This document shows, in pieces, positions 16,714 through 26,143 of a stretch of DNA of 64,000 nucleotides. Under the pieces are notes generated by a model. That model saw only the letters and a list, made by a program, of their open reading frames with translations. It was not told the DNA's origin and searched no databases. Source of the stretch: Paenibacillus ehimensis NBRC 15659 (GTDB lineage Bacteria > Bacillota > Bacilli > Paenibacillales > NBRC-103111); NCBI RefSeq assembly GCF_004000785.1, contig NZ_BILX01000003.1, positions 62,001 through 126,000 on the forward strand, given 5' to 3'. Each line of letters opens with the position of its first letter. The stretch's first letter is position 1. The translations under genes were made by a program, and so were the position numbers.

Positions 16714-17736
16714 TTAGTCAATGACAGCCGGAAGAATACATTCCTTAATCAGTGTCCACCTGTCGCGAGGATGAATGATGAATTGTGATGCGATGGCTAC
16801 GACCAGGTCTTTTTCCGGAATGCAGCAGATGACATTTCCCCCATCGCCCAGTGCCATGTATGCAAAAACTCCGTCCTCTTCGCGCAACCACCATAAATAA
16901 CCGTATTGATTGGGGTTCATCGTTGTTGATTCGTCAATCCATGTATTGGGAATCACCTGACGATTGTCCCAATTGCCACGGTTCAGATAGAGAAAACCAA
17001 AACGCGCCATATCACGGGGAGTCAGCGTAAGTCCCCAGCCTCCTGTGGAATGACCGCTGGGGTCTTTCACCCATCCTTTCACGTTTTTGCCGAACAAATC
17101 GTCAAACCCGAATGATTTCATTTTGTAATCCGGGATTTCCTTCATGCCGATCGGTTTAAATAATCGTTCATTCGCAAACTCACGGGCGCTTTTTCCTGTG
17201 CTGCGTGTGATGATGGCGGAAAGCAGGTGCGCCCCCGCGGTAGAATATTTAAAAGTCCCGATATTCCCTTTTTGGCCCAGCATTTCCAGGGTATACTTGA
17301 TCCAGTCAGGCTGCATACACATCTTGTCCAGCGGTTCGTGCCAGTCCTCAAACGGATAGGGAGCCGTCATTGTAAGAAGATGGCGAATGGTGATTTCTCG
17401 TTTCTGCCGATCCGCAGCATCGGGAACATACTCAGGGAAAAAATCCAGCACCTTCTGGTCTGCATAGTTTATATAACCTGCATCTATAGCAATCCCGATG
17501 AGGGCAGATAGGATACTTTTCGTTACGGATGCCACATGGTGCGGTTCATCCGGGCCATAGCCATGATAATAGCTTTCATACGCCATAGATCCATTTCTCA
17601 CGACAACAATACCGTTGATATTGCCATACTCGGATTTTATCTTAGGTTCAAGCTCTGAAAGCTTATCGGGGTCCATTCGCAAGGCTGCCGGTTCCGCAGC
17701 TTGCCATTCTGCCGTTGGCCAATAATTTCTTTGCAT
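16714..17736 (-). CDS. Serine hydrolase, beta-lactamase class C / esterase family
   Basis: The 340-residue protein has the SxxK nucleophile motif in HHVASVTKSILSALIG near residue 70, followed by HLLTMTAPYPFEDW. KYSTAGAHLLSAIITRSTG sits where the family has YxN, and GGWGLTLTPRDMARFG is highly characteristic of the PF00144 group. The third motif (HxG in classical enzymes) is replaced by GDGGN. No signal peptide is seen, so it is probably a cytoplasmic esterase, amidase or 6-aminohexanoate-hydrolase-like enzyme rather than a resistance beta-lactamase. AGAGAGG precedes ATG 17736. It lies 38 bases after the MerR-type gene on the same strand, so both may be transcribed from the MerR promoter. Confidence 0.85.
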   Translation of the reverse strand: MQRNYWPTAEWQAAEPAALRMDPDKLSELEPKIKSEYGNINGIVVVRNGSMAYESYYHGYGPDEPHHVASVTKSILSALIGIAIDAGYINYADQKVLDFFPEYVPDAADRQKREITIRHLLTMTAPYPFEDWHEPLDKMCMQPDWIKYTLEMLGQKGNIGTFKYSTAGAHLLSAIITRSTGKSAREFANERLFKPIGMKEIPDYKMKSFGFDDLFGKNVKGWVKDPSGHSTGGWGLTLTPRDMARFGFLYLNRGNWDNRQVIPNTWIDESTTMNPNQYGYLWWLREEDGVFAYMALGDGGNVICCIPEKDLVVAIASQFIIHPRDRWTLIKECILPAVID

Positions 17737-17774
17737 GATAGATACCTCTCTAAAGGGCGATATTTGTTTTGCTG

Positions 17775-18599
17775 TTATTTTTTCTTTACAGGAAAATATA
17801 CCTCGGTCACATTCCCCTCGGGAGCGGTGACTTGATTGGGGTCGGTTACATATACTTCATACGGTGAATTCACCAATGCATATCCTTCATGTTCTACCCA
17901 TTCCCTCAGCTTGGCATAGACCGATGTCAATTCGGAATAGGAGCCCTTGGCCACAGATTTCGCGCAAAGGCCTCCGGGCAAATCTCTCGTTCCCTTTACC
18001 GTCTCCTCGATCGGGATAGCAAACTCCGTATCATTGCCGGCTGGATTGTATTCGGGACTGTGATAAATCGTCATTGGCGTGCCAAGCAAGGTGAGTTTTT
18101 CAGTAGCAATCTTTTCATAGAGCCGGCTAAAATACGTTCCATATCCGGCAGCATAGTCGTCGCTGCTCATCCTCTGACGCATGTAGAGAATATTCTTGGG
18201 CCGGGTTTCCACCAGCTGTACTTCGATACGGTCAAGGTAGGACATGATTGGGATGCCCTTCTCTAAATTCATAATATCGCTGCTCATTTGTTTTAAGGTA
18301 TATTCCAAAGCATCTAGCTTCTCCTGGATGTCCCTTCTCTTGCGATGAAGAGCAGAACAAAGCTTCTCCTCGGATTGAGCCTCTTCCAATTCCAGAATGG
18401 CTTTGATTTCTTCCAGCGAAAAATGGTAAGACTTCAACCGGTTGATAAAAAGCATCTTTTGGAGTTGCTTGATGGAATAATATCGATAACCGTTTTCAGG
18501 ATTAATCTCATCCGGATGAATTAATCCCATTTCATCATAATAACGAAGTGTTTTTGTAGATACTTCGCATAGCTTCGAGAATTCTCCAATCGATAGCAA
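17775..18599 (-). CDS. MerR-family regulator with GyrI-like effector domain, TTG start
   Basis: The 274-residue protein starts with LLSIGEFSKLCEVSTKTLRY followed by YDEMGL, the MerR winged helix, and FINRLKSYHFSLEEIKAIL, the start of the dimer coiled coil to about residue 115. The remainder resembles a GyrI/BmrR-type drug-binding domain (SYSELTSVYAKLREWVEHEG). The frame is open to an ATG at 18788, but that would overlap the SDR gene and contain the promoter. The TTG at 18599 has GGAGGCGGC in front and lies 38 bases after a MerR-type promoter, so it is preferred. It probably activates itself and the hydrolase gene downstream in response to a small lipophilic ligand. Confidence 0.88.
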   Translation of the reverse strand: MLSIGEFSKLCEVSTKTLRYYDEMGLIHPDEINPENGYRYYSIKQLQKMLFINRLKSYHFSLEEIKAILELEEAQSEEKLCSALHRKRRDIQEKLDALEYTLKQMSSDIMNLEKGIPIMSYLDRIEVQLVETRPKNILYMRQRMSSDDYAAGYGTYFSRLYEKIATEKLTLLGTPMTIYHSPEYNPAGNDTEFAIPIEETVKGTRDLPGGLCAKSVAKGSYSELTSVYAKLREWVEHEGYALVNSPYEVYVTDPNQVTAPEGNVTEVYFPVKKK

Positions 18600-18636
18600 G
18601 AAGCCGCCTCCAATCTTCCTGTTTTTGTACAGTTTC

Positions 18637-18667
18637 ACTGTACAGCTTACCCTAGGGGCAAAGTCAA
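18637..18667 (-). promoter_or_regulatory. MerR-type promoter with 19-bp spacer and CCCTAGGG operator
   Basis: On the minus strand TTGACT (18662-18667) and TACAGT (18637-18642) are separated by 19 bases, the over-long spacer characteristic of MerR-activated promoters. The spacer centre holds CCCTAGGG, similar to the BmrR-type operator core. It directs transcription of the MerR gene starting at 18599. Confidence 0.8.
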
Positions 18668-18671
18668 CCGC

Positions 18672-18704
18672 AAAAAGAGCTCGCAGCGTACAGTGTGCGA
18701 GCTC
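18672..18704 (-). terminator. Intrinsic terminator of SDR gene
   Basis: GAGCTCGCA and TGCGAGCTC pair around a 10-base loop, followed by TTTTT on the minus strand. It separates the SDR gene from the MerR promoter that begins five bases later. Confidence 0.8.
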
Positions 18705-18744
18705 CCTATTATACTTGCCTTCCCTATCCATTCGAGAATCAGGT

Positions 18745-19518
18745 TTACCCCATCGCTTCCAGACTTTCCGGAATAATCTGCCCGCCATCGACGACGATGG
18801 TTTGGCCCGTAATATAACCGGCCTCCTTCGAAGCTAAAAAGACAGCGGCATAAGCGATATCTTCGACGCTTCCGAGCCGCTTAAGCGGAATGGACGACGT
18901 CATCGCCTGCAAATATTCGTCTCCGAGCCCTTCCAAGCCTTCCGTCATAATGTTGCCGGGCATGACGGCGTTAATCGTAATGTTGTAACGGGCGAGCTCT
19001 AGCGCCGCACTGCGCATGAATCCAAGCTGCGCGGCTTTGCTTGCGCCGTAGTGCGACCACCCGGCATAGCCGGTGACCGGCCCCGTAATCGAAGAGGTAA
19101 CGATGATCCGGCCGTATTCCGCTTTTTTCAGGAAGGGCAGGCAAGCCTGAAGGGAAAACAATGTCCCCCGTGCATTCGTGTTCATCACATCATCCCAGTG
19201 CTCGCCGGTCATTTCCTCAATCGGCGCATTCGGAAAAATGCCGGCATTGGCGCACAGGACGTCGATCCCCCCAAAACGACCGGCCGTCTCGTTCGCAACG
19301 CGCTTCATCGATTCCAAATCGGCGACATTGCCTTCGAAGGCATGAGCTATGCCTCCGTTCTCCCGGATTTCTACCGCGGTTTCCTCCGCTTTCGTCAGGC
19401 TGCGTGCGACGACTGCGACGTTCGCCCCCTTCGCGGCGAAGGTTCTGGCCATTCCTTTGCCGATCCCTTTGCTGGCTCCGGTCACGACGACCGTCTTATC
19501 CTTCAGTGGCGTCAGCAT
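18745..19518 (-). CDS. Short-chain dehydrogenase/reductase (FabG-like)
   Basis: The 257-residue classical SDR has VTGASKGIGKGM near residues 12-23 (TGxxxGxG cofactor site), NAGI at about 91-94, VTSSITG with the catalytic Ser, and YGASKAA with the YxxxK catalytic pair. The C-terminal GYITGQTIVVDGG is the usual end of the FabG/3-oxoacyl reductase branch. An Arg (VVARS) after strand 2 suggests NADPH preference. Substrate unknown. GATAGGAGTG precedes ATG 19518. It is monocistronic: its terminator lies at 18672-18704 and it is divergent from the PfpI-type gene. Confidence 0.9.
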   Translation of the reverse strand: MLTPLKDKTVVVTGASKGIGKGMARTFAAKGANVAVVARSLTKAEETAVEIRENGGIAHAFEGNVADLESMKRVANETAGRFGGIDVLCANAGIFPNAPIEEMTGEHWDDVMNTNARGTLFSLQACLPFLKKAEYGRIIVTSSITGPVTGYAGWSHYGASKAAQLGFMRSAALELARYNITINAVMPGNIMTEGLEGLGDEYLQAMTSSIPLKRLGSVEDIAYAAVFLASKEAGYITGQTIVVDGGQIIPESLEAMG

Positions 19519-19632
19519 GTCAACAACACTCCTATCCTCTGTAAATATGAGCTGCTAATATTTCCATTACTTGGGTCCACTATGATCGTACTACAAATCC
19601 AAAAGCGGAGGCAACTCGCGGAGCTTCTCTAT

Positions 19633-19671
19633 TTGACATTAATTTATTTATGAAATAACTATTATTTCATA
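19633..19671 (+). promoter_or_regulatory. Promoter with overlapping 23-bp operator palindrome
   Basis: TTGACA (19633-19638) is a consensus -35. A perfect inverted repeat TATGAAATAA-CTA-TTATTTCATA (19649-19671) covers the -10 position, where TAACTA lies at 17-base spacing. A repressor bound here would block transcription of the PfpI-type gene. The regulator is not evident nearby. Confidence 0.6.
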
Positions 19672-19742
19672 ATTTGTTTTATGAAAAATCCAGACGTAGA
19701 ATGAGGATGTATCAAAAACCAATACTACAGGAGGCTAAACCA

Positions 19743-20402
19743 ATGGCAAAAAAAGTATTGATCGTTGTTACTAGCCATGCGGAAATACATGAAGGGAAAA
19801 CAACAGGTGTTTGGTTATCGGAATTCGCCGAGGCCTATATGGAATTTCGAAAAAAAGGATACGATATTACGGTGGCTAGCCCTCTTGGAGGAAAAGCTCC
19901 GGTTGATCCCGGCAGTGTTGGGCCTGACACACCGGAAGAAATTTTAGATGCGGCTAAATATTTGGAAAACACCGTGAATCTGGCTGAGATTACCTGCGAA
20001 GGCTTCGATGCGATTTTCCTGCCCGGGGGCCATGGAGCGATGTATGATCTTCCGAGACATCCCAAGCTTCAGGAACTGCTGCGCGATTTCTATGAAGGAA
20101 ATAAAATCGTTGCCGCCGTTTGTCACGGACCGGCAGCGTTGGTTGGCGCGGCATTATCCAATGGGCTTCCGCTTGTTGCCGGCAAACGAGTCAATGCCTT
20201 CACGGACAGAGAAGAGGCGGAAACGACACTCGCCCCCCATCTTCCGTTTTTGCTGGAAAGCCGGCTTCGGGATTTAGGAGCAATCTTTGTGGCGGCTCCG
20301 AATTGGTCCTCGCACCATGAGGAGGACGGCAGCCTTATTACAGGACAGAACCCTCAATCTACTCTGGCGGTAACACAAGCTGTCATTGCAAAACTCGGCT
20401 AA
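19743..20402 (+). CDS. Type 1 glutamine amidotransferase-like (DJ-1/PfpI, Hsp31-like) protein
   Basis: The 219-residue protein has VLIVVTSHAEIHEGKTTGVW at the start, IFLPGGHGAMYDL near the middle and AAVCHGPAALVGA with the nucleophilic Cys near residue 124. The Asp/Glu and His neighbours fit the HchA/YajL-like group associated with methylglyoxal detoxification (glyoxalase III) or stress protection. It is a second member of the DJ-1 superfamily in the window, but cytoplasmic, unlike the exported one at 6811-7602. Start 19743 is set by the AGGAGG ten bases upstream. The operator palindrome in its promoter implies inducible expression. Terminates at the shared hairpin 20409-20441. Confidence 0.85.
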   Translation: MAKKVLIVVTSHAEIHEGKTTGVWLSEFAEAYMEFRKKGYDITVASPLGGKAPVDPGSVGPDTPEEILDAAKYLENTVNLAEITCEGFDAIFLPGGHGAMYDLPRHPKLQELLRDFYEGNKIVAAVCHGPAALVGAALSNGLPLVAGKRVNAFTDREEAETTLAPHLPFLLESRLRDLGAIFVAAPNWSSHHEEDGSLITGQNPQSTLAVTQAVIAKLG

Positions 20403-20408
20403 CCGACG

Positions 20409-20441
20409 AACGGAGAAGCCAATTGATTTGGCTCCTCCGTT
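20409..20441. terminator. Bidirectional terminator between PfpI-type and P450 genes
   Basis: AACGGAG-AAGCCAA pairs with TTGGCT-CTCCGTT around TTGAT. It lies in the 56-base gap between convergent genes; T-rich flanks are short. Confidence 0.6.
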
Positions 20442-20458
20442 CCGTTCGCAATATACCT

Positions 20459-23400
20459 TTATATCCCCGCCCACACATCTTTGGCATAGCTGCCATTCGA
20501 CTGGAGTTGCTCCAGCCATGTTTCCGCTTCTTGTCGTTCAACTCCATGGACTGCCTGATACGCTTTCCGCAGCTCGTTTTCTACATCCGGCGCCATTTTA
20601 CTGCCGTCTCCACAGACGTAAAGCCGTCCTCCACCGTCAAGAATGCGGATTAACTCTGTTCCATTCTTCGCCATCAAATGCTGTACGTAGGTTTTAGGTA
20701 CGCCTTCCTTACGCGAAAACGCGGTATGAAGCGTAACCACTCCGTCTTTTTCGTATTGTTCAAGCTCTTCACGGTAAATATAATCCGCTTCGTTCCTGCA
20801 GCCGAAATAAAGATGGGCTTCGCCCAGCGGCTTACCTTCCCGCTTCATCGCAGCTCGGGCCTGCAGGAAACCGCGGAAAGGAGCCACCCCCGTCCCCGGC
20901 CCGACCATAATGATAGGGGTCTGCGGATCTTCGGGGAGCTGGAATCCCGATTCCGGCGTACGGACGAACATGACAATGTCCTCGCCCGACTTACGGTCTG
21001 CCAAGTAATTCGAGGCTACTCCGAAATATTCTCCTTGCCCGCTCCAAGCCTGACTGCGGACTACGCCTACCGTAATGCTGGCCCGGTCTGCGTTCACCCG
21101 GGGAGAGCTTGATATCGAATAATACCTCGGTTTTAGCGGAGGCAGCAGCTCCAAAAACTTCTCAAACGGAATTTCGCAGGCTTCGTATTTTTCGACAAGG
21201 TCAAGCATCGTGATCCGTTTCTTCAAGATCTGTTCTTCGTATGTCCCCTCCTCCAACAACGCTTCTAATTCACGCTTATGCGGAGGACAAACCGTAAAAG
21301 CGGCAACCTCACGGATTTGGGCACGCGTGGCAGCCTCCTGCAGCTCAACATTATGGCTAAGCAGGTCAAAAAGCGATACAGGCCGGTCTAACGGCAGATG
21401 GGACGCGCTGACGCCGCTTGCTGTCAAAATGACTTGATCTTTTTCATTCAAACCAAACCGCTGCAGAATGCGGCCGACATTATCTTTCCTGTTGCTTGGG
21501 AATACTCCAAGGTGATCGCCCTCTTGATACGTAACCCCCTCCGGCAATTCGATCTCGATATGCCGCGTGCTTCGTCCGCTGCCGGACTGCTGAAGTTCGC
21601 GATTTTCCGCGACTGCGGCGTGAACCGCATCATACGATTGAGCGAGTGGCGTCTCCGTAAAGCCGCTGACAAACTGAATGTTCAGCGTACTCCGTTCTTT
21701 TTCCGCATTTTCGTTCAGCTTTAAATCGAACGTCTTCATCGCATCGGTCCACATTTGACTTTTCCATGCTTCGAACTGCTTTTCGAAGTCTCCGCTCGCA
21801 TCCGCCTCTCCGCGAAGTGAGAATCTAGTCGCTCCTTTGGCGGCGAGCTGTTCGTCAATGAATCTCGGTACCTCTTGATACGTTGAGGCCCAGTTGTGGT
21901 CCCCGCAGCCGAATACGGAATAATGCACTCCGCTCAGCTCGCCCGGTTCCACCTGCTCCAGCCATTGAACGAACTGACGCGCATTGCCCGGCGGCTTGCC
22001 GTTATAGGAAGAGGTGACGATGATTAAAGCGCCTTCCTTCGGTAAATGGCCCAGACGGTCGTTCAGTGCCGCTGCTTCACTTCGGATGCCATGCAAACGG
22101 GCAAGGTCCGCCAGTTCTTTGGCTATGCGTTCGGCCGTTCCCATATTGGAACCGTAAAGCACGAGCAGCGGTCTGTTGTTCACTCCGATGACGGAAGCTT
22201 GCTGCGCTTGTTGTTCAGGGCTAGGAGCTTGGGCAAGGTCTTCCTCCGGTTTGTTTGGATACGTATGGGTTATTTTCTTATCCCGCAATTGAACGCGTAT
22301 CTTGAAGTCGTCCGGCTTCAGCGTCAGGGTTTGTTTGACTTTCAACTGATAGTTCAAAGGATCAAGCAATTGAAATTGCTGAAGGATCATCCCAAGAACT
22401 AAAGTCGCTTCGTGAAGCGCAAACTGCATGCCGATACAGGCTCGTTGTCCATTCCCGAACGGTTTATAGGCATGGTCCGGTATTTGGGCAGGGTCTTCGA
22501 ACCGTTCCGGCCGGAATTGTTCCGCATCTTCTCCCCAAACCCCTTTATCCCGATGAAGTTTGGGTAAAATAATGGAAACGGCTTCCCCTTTGTTAATTCG
22601 ATATTTTCCTCCAATGACGGTATCTTCCTTGGCGAAAAGACTAAATTGAGGAGCGGTCGGCCATAAACGTAAAGCTTCGTTTAAAATCATTCGAATATAT
22701 TTCAGCTTCAGAACTTGTTCGTAAGTCGGCGTCGAACCTGTGAGTACTTCATCCACTTCTGCGTAAGCCTTTTTTAATACGTCCGGATGTTTTAATAAAA
22801 AGTAAATCGCAAAAGACAATAGGCCGCTTGTCGTTTCATGACCGGCGATCAGGAAAGTGATAATTTGGTAGCGAATATTTTGATCATCCAGCTGCTCTCC
22901 GGTCTCGGGATCTTTGGCGGTCAGCATTCGGGCAAGCAAATCGGTTTCTCCCTGATCGCCTCTTGCTTTACGCTCGGCGATGATTTTGTCGACCAAGGAG
23001 AACATCGATTGAATATCGCGCTCGTACTGACGCTTGGTTTTAACCATCAGCATGTTTTGAATCGGCAGCCTGTTGCCATAATGCATCGCTTCGTCCAAGG
23101 AACGAACCATGCTCACAATAAATGGATTCGGCGTTTCTCTGTAGTAGCTATTGAAACGATAGTTAAAACCGCACAAGCCAATGGTATCCAGGGTGAGCCG
23201 TGTCATATCGTCCGGAACGTCGATACTTTCGTCGGGATTCAAACGTGCCCATTTTTGAACAAGCTGCAGAGCGATGTCCACCATCATGTCATGATATCCC
23301 TTCATCGCTTGAAGGCTAAAGGAAGGCATCAGAATATGATGCGCTTTTTGCCAATTGGGCTCCTCCGTTAAACTTGTGAATAGTCCGTCTCCGGCAAAAT

Positions 23401-23641
23401 CGCGTACTTTCAGCAAATGACCTATAGCCTTGTCAAAACGGGATTCATCGCATACATCGGCTACCAAGTCGGGTCCGGATATAATAAAAACCGATCTTCC
23501 TAAGGCCTCGAAGCGAAAAATAGGACCGTACTCGTCGGCAAGTTTACAGAAAGATAAAGTAGGCGAATCCTTATCGATCAAAGGCACATTCCCTAGAACG
23601 CCGTATGTTTTTGGCTGGGGGATCGGCAATAGGTTTTCCAT
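20459..23641 (-). CDS. Bifunctional cytochrome P450 / NADPH-P450 reductase (CYP102 family)
   Basis: The 1060-residue self-sufficient fatty-acid hydroxylase follows the BM3 plan. The P450 domain (about 1-470) has AGHETTSG on the I helix, ExxR in NEALRLW, and [10 protein letters not shown] with the haem Cys near residue 400. A linker leads to a flavodoxin-like FMN domain (about 490-640) with [13 protein letters not shown]. The FAD/NADPH domain (about 660-1060) has [17 protein letters not shown] and [17 protein letters not shown]. Family members hydroxylate medium- to long-chain fatty acids at subterminal carbons using NADPH. Length equals that of BM3 homologues. GAGGGAGGTTTC precedes the ATG. 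It is divergent from a LysR-type gene, its likely regulator. Confidence 0.95.
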   Translation of the reverse strand: MENLLPIPQPKTYGVLGNVPLIDKDSPTLSFCKLADEYGPIFRFEALGRSVFIISGPDLVADVCDESRFDKAIGHLLKVRDFAGDGLFTSLTEEPNWQKAHHILMPSFSLQAMKGYHDMMVDIALQLVQKWARLNPDESIDVPDDMTRLTLDTIGLCGFNYRFNSYYRETPNPFIVSMVRSLDEAMHYGNRLPIQNMLMVKTKRQYERDIQSMFSLVDKIIAERKARGDQGETDLLARMLTAKDPETGEQLDDQNIRYQIITFLIAGHETTSGLLSFAIYFLLKHPDVLKKAYAEVDEVLTGSTPTYEQVLKLKYIRMILNEALRLWPTAPQFSLFAKEDTVIGGKYRINKGEAVSIILPKLHRDKGVWGEDAEQFRPERFEDPAQIPDHAYKPFGNGQRACIGMQFALHEATLVLGMILQQFQLLDPLNYQLKVKQTLTLKPDDFKIRVQLRDKKITHTYPNKPEEDLAQAPSPEQQAQQASVIGVNNRPLLVLYGSNMGTAERIAKELADLARLHGIRSEAAALNDRLGHLPKEGALIIVTSSYNGKPPGNARQFVQWLEQVEPGELSGVHYSVFGCGDHNWASTYQEVPRFIDEQLAAKGATRFSLRGEADASGDFEKQFEAWKSQMWTDAMKTFDLKLNENAEKERSTLNIQFVSGFTETPLAQSYDAVHAAVAENRELQQSGSGRSTRHIEIELPEGVTYQEGDHLGVFPSNRKDNVGRILQRFGLNEKDQVILTASGVSASHLPLDRPVSLFDLLSHNVELQEAATRAQIREVAAFTVCPPHKRELEALLEEGTYEEQILKKRITMLDLVEKYEACEIPFEKFLELLPPLKPRYYSISSSPRVNADRASITVGVVRSQAWSGQGEYFGVASNYLADRKSGEDIVMFVRTPESGFQLPEDPQTPIIMVGPGTGVAPFRGFLQARAAMKREGKPLGEAHLYFGCRNEADYIYREELEQYEKDGVVTLHTAFSRKEGVPKTYVQHLMAKNGTELIRILDGGGRLYVCGDGSKMAPDVENELRKAYQAVHGVERQEAETWLEQLQSNGSYAKDVWAGI

Positions 23642-23826
23642 GAAGAAACCTCCCTCTTGTTATACTTAACCGGATACGCGGGAATCTCTTTCTAATATTC
23701 CCCAACATCGATAACAAAAATTACCCTAAAGGATCATTCGGAAGAAAAGTTGTTTTTTTGTCCACTCCTAAAACTTATTCGAAATATGTGTTTTATTTTA
23801 ACCGCCGCAATCCATAATATCCAATG

Positions 23827-23865
23827 TATAATTGAACATGAATTCATTACATTGAAATAATGAAT
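23827..23865 (+). promoter_or_regulatory. lysR-type gene promoter and LysR-box-like palindrome
   Basis: TATAAT at 23827-23832 is a consensus -10 for the LysR gene. Just downstream ATTCATTA (23842-23849) and TAATGAAT (23858-23865) form an inverted repeat with T-N11-A geometry, fitting autoregulation and possible control of the divergent P450 gene. Confidence 0.5.
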
Positions 23866-23877
23866 GGGGTAAGGAAA

Positions 23878-24780
23878 ATGGAACTGCAGCAGCTTCGATA
23901 TTTTCAAACCGTTGCCCGGTTGCAGCATATGACCCAGGCAGCCGAGGAATTAAACATTACCCAGCCGGCACTCAGCAGAACGATCTCCCGGTTAGAAGAG
24001 GATATCGGCGTCCCCCTGTTCGAAAGAAAGGGACGTCATATTCGGCTTAACCCATACGGCGAGATTTTTCTTACCCACCTCGAGCGGTCGTTTCTGGAGC
24101 TGGATCAAGCCAAGAAGAAAATTAACGACATGGCCCGGATCGAAAATCTCTCGGTCTCCGTTGCTACCACAAACGTCAGCATATTTCCGAGTCTGGTGTC
24201 GTCATTTCTGCTTCAATACCCGGATATACGGATACGACAATACTTGCGAAGCGACATCAACATGTACCATTTGCTGGAGAAAGGCGAGATTGACATGTGC
24301 ATTTCTTCCGAGCCTATCGAAGGCCCGGACATCCAATGGCACCCTTTATTTTCGGAAGAATTATTATTGCTGGTGCCGAGAGAAGAACGCTTTGTTCATC
24401 GTCGAGAAATACGGCTTATGGAAGTCGCGGGCGAAAGATTTATTAGCAGCAATACCAGCTACGATTCATCGAATTGGCTGGAAAAGTTCTGTGCGCAAAC
24501 CGGTTTTACTCCGAAAATAGCATTCGAGGGAAATGATTCCGTTGTCATTGGAGAAATGGTGAGTCTCGGTCTCGGAATCTCATTTATCCCTAAGCCTCTT
24601 TGGGAAAAGTTCTCTGAACTATTAAAGGACCGGCTTCATGTTCTGACCATGACGGAGCCCCAATGTACTAGGACCACCGGGATCTCAAGAATTATGGGCC
24701 GTTACCTGCCGGCAGCCGCGAACGCCTTTTATAGCTTCGCAATTCAGCGAACTTGGGATACCCAGGAAGGTTTTGCTTGA
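23878..24780 (+). CDS. LysR-family transcriptional regulator
   Basis: The 300-residue protein begins MELQQLRYFQTVARLQHMTQ and continues AAEELNITQPALSRTISRLE, the canonical LysR winged helix. The co-inducer domain follows (ISVA-type strand SVSVATTNVSIFPSLVSSFL, then LLLLVPREER and MVSLGLGISFIPKPL). The ATG at 23878 is preferred over the one 18 bases upstream because GGTAAGGA precedes it. It is transcribed away from the P450-reductase gene across 236 bases, so P450 regulation by a fatty-acid-like effector is the simplest inference. CYP102 genes in Bacillus are usually controlled by TetR-type repressors, so a LysR partner would be a departure. Confidence 0.9.
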   Translation: MELQQLRYFQTVARLQHMTQAAEELNITQPALSRTISRLEEDIGVPLFERKGRHIRLNPYGEIFLTHLERSFLELDQAKKKINDMARIENLSVSVATTNVSIFPSLVSSFLLQYPDIRIRQYLRSDINMYHLLEKGEIDMCISSEPIEGPDIQWHPLFSEELLLLVPREERFVHRREIRLMEVAGERFISSNTSYDSSNWLEKFCAQTGFTPKIAFEGNDSVVIGEMVSLGLGISFIPKPLWEKFSELLKDRLHVLTMTEPQCTRTTGISRIMGRYLPAAANAFYSFAIQRTWDTQEGFA

Positions 24781-24801
24781 TCGATTAGATCCCCGCTTAG
24801 A

Positions 24802-24843
24802 CAAAAAATGGACATTCCCGTCTTTCGACAATGGAATGTCCAT
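24802..24843 (-). terminator. Intrinsic terminator of epoxide hydrolase gene
   Basis: ATGGACATTCC and GGAATGTCCAT form a perfect 11-bp stem followed by TTTTTTG on the minus strand, 20 bases after the epoxide hydrolase stop. It can also stop the convergent LysR transcript. Confidence 0.75.
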
Positions 24844-24862
24844 CTATGGCAGAGAGCAACGC

Positions 24863-26089
24863 TTATCGGCGTCCCCGAAAGGTGCGGCGCAGGTCGTCAA
24901 CCCACTTATCCGGAATTTCCCAAGGTATGAAGTGTCCGCCGCGTTCGTGAACGCTAATATTGACATGGTTGTACCAAGACGCGCGGTCGCTGCCCAGAAA
25001 GTGCTGAACCCGCTTTTCGGTCGTAACGCCCGGCGGATTCTCATAGCCTACGAAAGTGATGCCGGCGGGCGCTTCTACAACCGGCCATCGATCATGAGAG
25101 GGCTGCCAAGGGTAACGGTTGGCGTTCGCGTAGAAGCGTATGGAGGTTTCGATGGCGTTATTCACCCAGAAGATCGTGGCGTGTGTAAGTAAATCGTCCT
25201 TCGAAAAGACATGCTCAATGTTTCCGTCATTGTCGCTCCATTTTGCCCATCGTTCAAGAATCCATGCAAGCATGCCAACCGGCGAGTCGCTCAGCCCGTA
25301 GGCGAGTGTACTCGGATCAAGCACGTGGACGGCGAGATGCGACGCGAAACGACGATCAAACTTCAGGATGTCGCTCCGTATGCTTTCGGGGATATTGTCA
25401 GGAATCGGCTGCCATCCGGAGAAATTCCATGCGCGATCCCCGTTGAATAGGCTCAGTTTTTGCGCAGATCCGATGTGGATCCCGTAGAGTTCGCCGCTAT
25501 ATTTATGTCCGAGCTGCCCGGCCACGAGGGCGCCTACATCGCATCCCCCTGCAGCGTACTTATCATAACGGAGAATCTCCGTCATGAGCACGTGCCAAAG
25601 ATCGGCGACCTTCCAAAAGTTCATGTCCGGGTTGTTCGGCAGAGGCGTCGAGAACCCGAAGCCAGGAAGAGACGGCACGATGACGTCGAAGGCCTCCGCG
25701 GGATCTCCCCCGAATGCGCCGGGGTCCGCAAGCGGATCGATCACCTTGGACCAATGCCAAAACGTCCACGGCCAGCCGTGGGTCAGAATCAGCGGAATCG
25801 GGTTCGGTCCCACGCCGGGCTTGCGCATAAAATGTACTGGAACGCCGTTGACGTTTACTTTGTAGTGTTCGTAGACGTTGATCGCAGCCTCGGATTTGCG
25901 CCAGTCAAATTTGTGGATCCAGTAGTCGACCAATCCCTCAAGGTAGCGTCGGCTGACACCGTAATACCAATCGTCGTTACCGGCATCAAGGGGCCAACGG
26001 GTGGCTTTCAGCCGGTTTCTCAAATCTGCGAGCAGATCGTCCGGAACGTAGACAGGAGTCGGTTCAAGCGGGAAACGGGATTCTATCAC
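24863..26089 (-). CDS. Epoxide hydrolase (EHN domain, alpha/beta hydrolase), GTG start
   Basis: The 408-residue protein opens with the EHN domain (PDDLLADLRNRLKATRWP, then WRKSEAAINVYEHYKVNVNG). The alpha/beta hydrolase core follows, with LILTHGWPWTFWHWSKVI, the HGWP oxyanion motif, and GGCDVGALVAGQLG, where Asp is the nucleophile. Near the C-terminus VHERGGHFIPWEIP supplies the catalytic His. This is the microsomal-type epoxide hydrolase family, opening epoxides to diols; juvenile-hormone or xenobiotic epoxides are family substrates, and here it is unknown. GTG 26089 follows AAGGAGGAGTA. It is 54 bases after the marR gene, so the two form a MarR-controlled operon. Confidence 0.92.
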   Translation of the reverse strand: MIESRFPLEPTPVYVPDDLLADLRNRLKATRWPLDAGNDDWYYGVSRRYLEGLVDYWIHKFDWRKSEAAINVYEHYKVNVNGVPVHFMRKPGVGPNPIPLILTHGWPWTFWHWSKVIDPLADPGAFGGDPAEAFDVIVPSLPGFGFSTPLPNNPDMNFWKVADLWHVLMTEILRYDKYAAGGCDVGALVAGQLGHKYSGELYGIHIGSAQKLSLFNGDRAWNFSGWQPIPDNIPESIRSDILKFDRRFASHLAVHVLDPSTLAYGLSDSPVGMLAWILERWAKWSDNDGNIEHVFSKDDLLTHATIFWVNNAIETSIRFYANANRYPWQPSHDRWPVVEAPAGITFVGYENPPGVTTEKRVQHFLGSDRASWYNHVNISVHERGGHFIPWEIPDKWVDDLRRTFRGRR

Positions 26090-26143
26090 GGGTACTCCTC
26101 CTTGGACAATTCGAATGTAGGCGCGGTGCTGCCGCAGTCTTGG

